64,000 bases of DNA. Source: Spongilla lacustris. Its lineage: Eukaryota > Porifera > Demospongiae > Spongillida > Spongillidae. The notes beneath the pieces are model-generated. The model saw only the letters and a list, made by a program, of their open reading frames with translations. It had not been told where the DNA came from and made no database searches. Positions 57,918 through 64,000 of the stretch are shown here, piece by piece. Each line of letters begins with the position of its first letter. Position 1 is the stretch's first letter. The DNA is taken from assembly GCA_949361645.1 (NCBI GenBank), contig OX442432.1:1533428-1597427 (forward strand), in the 5' to 3' direction. The position numbers and the translations under genes are program-made.

Positions 57918-60900
57918 CTAATGGGAATGGGAATGCGCCTCGGCATCAAGCTCAGGCTCTTCTGCTTCCTCCTCCCCAGGTTCTTCTCTCTGCTCCCCTT
58001 CCTGGTTGTGCCCCTGACTTTCCTGCGCCTTGTCCCTCAACTTTTGTTTTTCTGCCTCCTCATGAATGCCATGCTGCCGCCTGACCAATGACTTGTGCTG
58101 GTAGAAGACAATGCTGATCCTGGTAGGTTTTTTGCGACAAGGGTTCTTCACTGGTGTGGTTGCATGAAGCTCCCTTTTAGCACACTCTATCATCAAAGAG
58201 CCATGTGTCAGTGCCATGGCAACACCTCCAGATGTGGCATTAAAGCGACTTGACAGGTTTGGACCTTTGTTGTCAGGTTGTGTTTGTGAGGAAGAAGAGG
58301 AGGAGGTGGCAGAGGCATCCATTACTGCACTGTCTTCCATCATCCTCGAGGTGTGCATTGGATGGGGGAGAGTGTTCATGGGGACAAGGGGCGGTGGTCT
58401 GGTCATAACTGGCGCCTGATCCAAGTGGGCGTGTTCGTTCTGATGTGTGGCTGGTGCACCCACCTCAGAGAGGGGAGTGCCTGAGGGAGAGAAGGCAAGG
58501 GGGTGCTGGGGAGTATCCATGGGAGATGAGTAAGAGTAGCAGCTCCCGGGAGACTCCTGCATGGAGGACTGCATGCAGTATTGCGGAAGAAACATCAACA
58601 TTTGGGCCTGGGGAAGGGACATTGCTGATGATGGTGGTGGGTAATGTGAGGCTGATGGTTGGAAGGGAGGGAACGAGTTGTGACCAGATAGAGGATGTTG
58701 AGAAAGGTTAGTCTGAGGTGCGATGGTCTCAAAGTTTGATGAACAGTGAGGGTACATTCTTTGGGGTGCCATATGCAAAGCAGGAAGTGGGTGGAGGGAT
58801 ATTTCACTCGGAACAGGAGGTGGAGAATCACGAGGTGCAGTCATGTTGACCCTTTTCTCCACTGGCCTCACTTCAATGCCCTCATCACTTGACTTTGGTG
58901 CGTTCCTTAATGTGTACAGAGGCAAAACGTGAAGTTGTTCATCTTTAGGATCTCGGTCATGTTCAAGTGGTTTTAGGATGGTTAGTACCTGCAAGTGGTG
59001 AGAAATAGTGTACATGTAACACACACAAGAAATATGAAGTCATGTATCCTACTGACATGCTAAAACTAACGGTGTTGGAGGAATGACGTTTGTTACAAGT
59101 TATGATCAATGTTAGCTGTGACAAGCTTTCTACGTAGCCATATTCTGTGTAGCATGGCTTGTCAAAAGTCTGTGCATAAGGTGTACCATCCCAAACAGAA
59201 GGAATGAAAGTGCTAGTCCATAGGTGACATATTTGACAGGTTACCTGGCCAAAGTCATATTTCATATTCATATTGGAAAGGCGACTACTTCACTAACAAC
59301 GCTTGCTTCTGCTCAAACCCAGCCAAACCTTCATGTGGAACTGCATTACGAGTATGTCAAGTGCCCGCCTTGACGTGAAACATAGTAGCACAGTTTTCTA
59401 AAGGCAAAAGATACACTGTCCCAGCCACTAGCTCCTCATGACACCATGATCAAAGTGTGAAGAAACAGCCTGGGGCTTAGCTTTTATGTTGCGTAACTTG
59501 TGCAAGACATCAGGGCATGTTTTTTTTAAATCATACAAATGTTCAGTGCTCACCACTGTGGCCTCTCCATTGACCATATTCTGCCTGTCATAGTGTGCAT
59601 GTGCACAGAAGTCCATACAGCAGGTGATCCCTGAGAAGGGGCGCTCGGGACCATTGCCCAGCCTACACTCTTCCCCTAGCTCCTGTGTGGCCACCTGAAT
59701 AGTACGAGTTATGCATATGTTATGTGCTGTTGACACATATGATTATGTAACATCATACAGTAATCTTTTCTGATAGTGGATTTAATTTCTTCAACTCAGT
59801 GGCCAATTGAGGGAAAGAAGAGCACCCACAAAAATATAAAATAAATAAAACATGAACCAGCCTACTGGTGTACAACATAGCAGAAGTATTATTAACTCAC
59901 TTGCCAGACTAGTAAACACACATTGTGTAATTTAGCTGCATACTTGTGTGTGTGCCACCTGTGCATGTCCGTACATGCCCGTGTGTTTTGTGTGTGTGTG
60001 TGCTTATGCCAGCCATTAGCAGTGAGAAATGGACCTGTGCACACACACACACCACACCCATGCACACACACACACAGACACACAAATCTTAGCTTCATTC
60101 TACATGTGCACACAACATGGCTTGCTGTGCACAAGGCCCCGCCCCTCAGCCACAGAGATCTCTTCAAGTTAGAGCAGAACCCTGCTGTTTACATCTACAT
60201 GCATTCAAGATTCATGGATTATTCTACCTGCTGCATGTAACATGTATTGAAGCCTGGGCACCAGGCCACTAGTGACTGCATGTAACATGCACTGAAGCCT
60301 GGGCACCAGGCCACCAGTGACTGCATGTAACATGCATTGAAGGCATTGAAGCCTGGGCACCAGGCCACCAGTGACTGCAAGTAACATGCATTGAAGCCTG
60401 GGCACCAGGCCACCAGTAACATGCATTGAAGCCTGGGCACCAGGCCACCAGTGTCAGTGGAATACCCAGGAGAAAAGTGTGTGTGTGAGGGGGGGGGGGG
60501 GGGTGGTGGAGGTAATCAGAATATCAATCCAATCTATGTGATATACATTTTAGTATAAAGCAATACCTGGTTCTTGTGTCCCTCTGGGCACAGCCACTTG
60601 TAGACAGGACCAATGTTGTCCGACAGTTCCTGCACCATCTTCTCAAGTGGCTCTTCCTGTTAGGTGCAGTAACACAGGGACAGATATGGACGTACCAACA
60701 CAAAAAAGGACCAGTTGAGAAAGGAAGTCAGAGCTTTGAGTTAAGGTTCAGATGCCAAGGTCTTACTTTTGATGCATCTTTCAGCCAAAACTTTCTGGGG
60801 TTTGGGCTTTTACCAAATTTGCAACCGTTGAAATAATTAAGCCAGCTGCACCCAAATGAGTAGGAAGCTCCAGAGGTTTCAATGTCCTTGCCTTGACATT

Positions 60901-63900
60901 CGCAAGACTTCCTGAGGGAAGGAAAGGAGAGGGCATGGGGATGAGGCATTGAAAGAGGCATAGGAATGACACAGATGGGTCACCAGTGTTTGTGGTGCAG
61001 CCTATTGGATATCACGGTCAGCCCATATAAAAAGTTTTCAAGTGGTACTTTTAAAAGTGCTAAATCTCATATGTGTATGTGGGTGAGCACACTTTTGATG
61101 CAATGCAGTAGCCATGGACATACCGAGTGTCACAAGCCTAATATTTTTGCCTCCCCCCCCCCCCCCCCCCCCCCCCTTTGGTGTCAGCAGGAAGTATTTC
61201 TATTTCTTCCTCCCAACTGTTCCTTCCACCCCACTCCACTTTCCTCTACTATTCACCTATCATTTTTTGAGCATTGCCTCTTTGTTGGTATGCCATAGTT
61301 AGGCAATACATCAGTCAGGTACTCATATACGCGTTTCAGAGTGTCAGAGTCCACACACTCCCAAAACACAATTGATACAACTGTGTAGCTGGTGTTGCAA
61401 GTGTGTCCCAAGTGATGTCTGAAGAGGACCAAAAACAATTCATTCTTCAGGCGCCTGACAATCTGTAAAAAGGTCGTCAAATAGTGATGAAAGAAAAAAA
61501 ATGGCTGATGTAACTTACGTATTCCGCTGTAGGACAACCGCCAGCCGTCTTTGCTTCTTGGCCCGTATACTCCAGCTGTTGAAAGAGGGGTGAACAAAAC
61601 AGATGGCTAAAGGCCATCATACACTAGGCAACATGTTGTGTGCAGCTCGAATGAATATGGGTAAAATTTCGGTAAAACTGTAGTTTACTGATGGTTTACT
61701 GATTACCCATATTCAATTTGAGTTGCATGCAATGCCTTAAGAGAGGACACGCTGCCTTGCACATGTTAACATTCACACTACAGTGTATGCCCACATTTCC
61801 CCCCCCCCCCCCCCCCCCGCAAAATTAGATATCTTAATGGCAAACGTGTCAGCTGCTATTTTGATGGCACAGAAAGGTCAACCCCCAAAAGTACGAAATG
61901 GTGACCATAGGTTTCGAGAAAGCGTGCTACATGTGTACATGTATTCTTGACCCCTTTTATTTCTCCCCCGAATACTAGAACATGTATGCGCTTCCACTGA
62001 CCAAAATGTAAGCATACTTATATGTATGGTGCAGTGAGAATATCTTAAAAGGTCAGCTAGAGACTTTTGTTGAAGGGTTGTGGCATGTTAATTTACCACT
62101 GCCCCACCCTTCCTTGCCTCAATCATTCTCAGTTCATCTCCTTTTACATTAAACCTATGGAAGACAGAGGCTGTAATAGGTGTACTAGGAGGTAGGGAAG
62201 GTTGTTACCTTGATTCCAGGAGTTCCCGGAGGTCTTCTGGTGTCCCTGCAGCTCCCAAGTGTGTGTAGAATATGCCATCATCACCACCTAAACATGGAAG
62301 TGGAGGGGGAGGGGATGTAGATAGGGGTGGTGAGTGACAGAGAGTTGAGAGAGAGGGGGTGAGAAGAATTGCAAAGGTTAAGTGAAAAGAAGTAGAAGGT
62401 ATGGAAAGGAATACAATTGTTCATTCAGCAGCAACTGTTCAGATAGCAATGAGAATTTGACATGAGGCAAAACATACAATGCAGAGTACTGCATGCAGGC
62501 CTGGGGAAGTGTTTGACATTAGCACAACAAAGGCAGGACCTGGTCACCTCCCATCGTGTGGGTCTGAGGTGGCAACATTGATACATTTCATTGGTTATTT
62601 ATTTATTTATTTTGATGGGAAAAGGGGTTAAAATGGTGGCCACATTTCACCCAACCTGTGCCAATATTTACCAGGGCAGCCACATGGAGTAGGTATCTTT
62701 GTTGCTGCTGGTCGCCTCTTTTTGACCTGTGGAGGCTCCATCTGGGGAAATGGATAGCGTGCAGAGAAAAAGCATGTATAATACACAGTTTATTTGCCAG
62801 AGAGGATGGGAAGTTGTGCATGCATTATCACCACAGCCACAGCAGAGGGATAAAGTCAACACAGCCAAAAAATGACCTTATGCAATGAACCATTTCCACC
62901 ATCCTTTTGTCAGGCCTTTCCTTGGTCCTCTAGTGGGAATACCGAGCAACCAACCCAAATGAAAACTGAAGTGAAGCAGGATACCTCTGCAGAACAGTGT
63001 GGTTGGTGCCCGACAGCTGTTTTTACAAGCACACATTCATCCTAAACATCCCAAGTGCATGGTGGTCTTGGATTAAGTAGCAGACAAAACAAAGCCTGTG
63101 ACACGATCTAGTGAATAACGTTACAATCCCTTGTGGTGTGGGTGCACAAAATCAAGAGGCTACCTTGAAACTATTAATTTGCTATACCTTATTATCTGTA
63201 CTAACTTTATGCAATAATGTGTGGGGTACAGGGTGTGTCTTGAGGTAACACCATAAGAGATACAAGAAGGTGGGGGTCATGCATGTGTACAATTTCTTTT
63301 ACTAGTGTACAAGGAAGCAAAATTAATTATGTTCATTTATTGCTGTCCGTAATCTATGCACTTACATTGTCAGCCGTCTTAACTTTGTGCTTAGCAGGAG
63401 CTTTTGTCACCTTTTGTGATTCAAGAAGTAGCCTGCTTTGGCCTTGTAGAGAGCTACCAGGATCCACCACTGGAGTGGATGTTTGGAGCGGGAAGAAGGA
63501 AGGTTGGGCGACCTTTTGTGGAGTGGCATTTTGAAAACCAAATGGAATGAATAAATAGTGGTGATGAGGATGAGAAAGAGATGATGAAGAGGGGGTGGAG
63601 GAGGGACGAGCCGAAGGGGGAGAGGAGAAGGGGAATAGGAGAGGAGGGGAAAGAAGGAAGGAAGAACATGTTGGTATCCTATGTACTTATTTATTCAGAC
63701 TGCCTAGGCTATATAGACTCTAAGCACAGTCCTCCCTCACACACAAGCACTGACTCAAAGATTTGTACAATCAAATAATTCCTGTAGAACAGCAGGTTGA
63801 CACACCACAGCAGGTTGACACACAACACGGTTGCTTTGTGCTTCACTGCAAGCCATAGGTGACCAACAAGTACCTCATTGTGTACCCTCTGCACATGCAC

Positions 63901-63990
63901 TGGTACTAAAATGTATGTCACACACACACACACACACACACCCTATGTTTTTGATGTAGAGGGGGAGGGAAAAACAAATTCAGAAGAGGG
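57918..63990 (-). CDS. TET: TET-B: second TET copy, catalytic region, 5' end outside window
   Basis: Exon counterparts of TET-A: 63366-63530 (acceptor lost), 62672-62741, 62209-62287, 61519-61606, 61257-61462, 60767-60911, 60567-60656, 59554-59694 and 57918-58988. Lengths of the seven middle exons equal those of TET-A and their frames are open. Iron ligands ([10 protein letters not shown]), the distal His ([20 protein letters not shown]) and [11 protein letters not shown] are kept. Changes include Phe to Asn and Arg to Lys in the CKFG block, an in-frame deletion of about 96 residues in the low-complexity insert, and a C-terminus ending soon after the EEEAEE stretch, about 130 residues short. 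A MITE abuts the acceptor of 61519-61606. Any CXXC exon would lie right of the window. It may be functional or decaying. Confidence 0.8.
60236..60452. repeat. 45-bp minisatellite of TET-B
   Basis: About five irregular units homologous to the array at 35452-35940, with internal deletions. Confidence 0.93.
61145..61178. repeat. Poly-C tract
   Basis: C homopolymer of more than 25 bases in the TET-B intron. The matching place in TET-A (36999) has a much shorter C run. Confidence 0.9.
61611..61737. mobile_element. 127-bp MITE at a TET-B splice acceptor (PIF/Harbinger-like TAA target)
   Basis: The TET-A sequence gives the empty site: GATGGCTAAGAG there, against GATGGC-TAA-[element]-TAA-GAGAGG here. 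The element starts AGGCCATCATACACTAGGCA, ends GTTGCATGCAATGCCT, and has an inner palindrome around GGTTTACTGATTACCCATAT. The 3-bp TAA duplication fits PIF/Harbinger-type insertion. It lies directly against the acceptor of exon 61519-61606. Confidence 0.8.
63912..63942. repeat. Short (CA)n tract
   Basis: CA dinucleotide run near the right edge, absent from the matching TET-A intron. Confidence 0.9.
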
Positions 63991-64000
63991 GCTGGATACA

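Noticed and set aside
59892..60167. Cys/Val/His-rich open frames around 60000
   Set aside because: Generated by GT/CA repeats in a TET-B intron; no counterpart in TET-A exons.

Overview
This is a eukaryotic, clearly metazoan window. It holds intron-rich genes with GT-AG (and at least one GC-AG) splice sites, animal gene families (TOGARAM1/crescerin, NOP53, TADA2A, mL40, a CXXC-bearing TET dioxygenase, SMG6), a very high load of micro- and minisatellites, and DNA-transposon debris. A TET that still carries its own CXXC finger is the usual non-vertebrate arrangement. A sponge or other early-branching invertebrate is my best guess, with low confidence. One 200-base run of N (8390-8589) is an assembly gap.

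Layout. 111-5516 (-): TOGARAM1-like TOG-array gene, running off the left edge. 5758-8282 (+): NOP53, whose 3' end is lost in the gap. 8590-10443: no gene seen, but a cluster of GTCCCCC palindromes. 10444-11301 (-) and 12256-13124 (+): a head-to-head pair of paralogous PB1-domain genes, the second broken by a 2-nt frame change. 13356-14350 (-): F-box/FBA gene remnant with a nonsense codon. 14964-17243: hAT-like element with a perfect 8-bp target duplication and further elements nested inside it, sitting in a decayed retroelement. 17752-29941 (-): TADA2A, about 12 kb, with introns full of transposon relics and a 1.7-kb 23-bp minisatellite. 30030-30563 (+): MRPL40 (mL40). 30789-31154 (-): unrecognised ORF. 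31318-41837 (-): a complete ten-exon TET gene (TET-A; 3,024 nt, 1,007 codons plus stop, all splice phases consistent). 42242-55930 (+): SMG6-like gene with about nine different minisatellites in its introns. 56130-64000 (-): two further, partial copies of the TET gene (C, a fragment; B, nearly the whole catalytic region, running off the right edge).

How it fits together. Three conserved gene pairs (TOGARAM1/NOP53, TADA2A/MRPL40, TET-A/SMG6) are divergent with 88-404 bp between start codons, so shared promoters are likely. The most notable biology is the local amplification of TET, the enzyme that oxidises 5-methylcytosine. TET-A looks intact, with CXXC finger, HxD iron ligands, distal His and 2-oxoglutarate Arg. 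TET-B keeps the catalytic motifs but has a MITE abutting one splice acceptor, a mutated acceptor on another (in-frame) exon, an internal deletion and a shortened C-terminus. TET-C is a broken fragment abutting the truncated PIN-nuclease end of SMG6. Because the copies align through introns, they also act as empty sites for dating insertions.

All gene models come from reading translations and splice sites by eye. Exon edges may be off by a few bases, and family assignments rest on recalled family motifs rather than a search.
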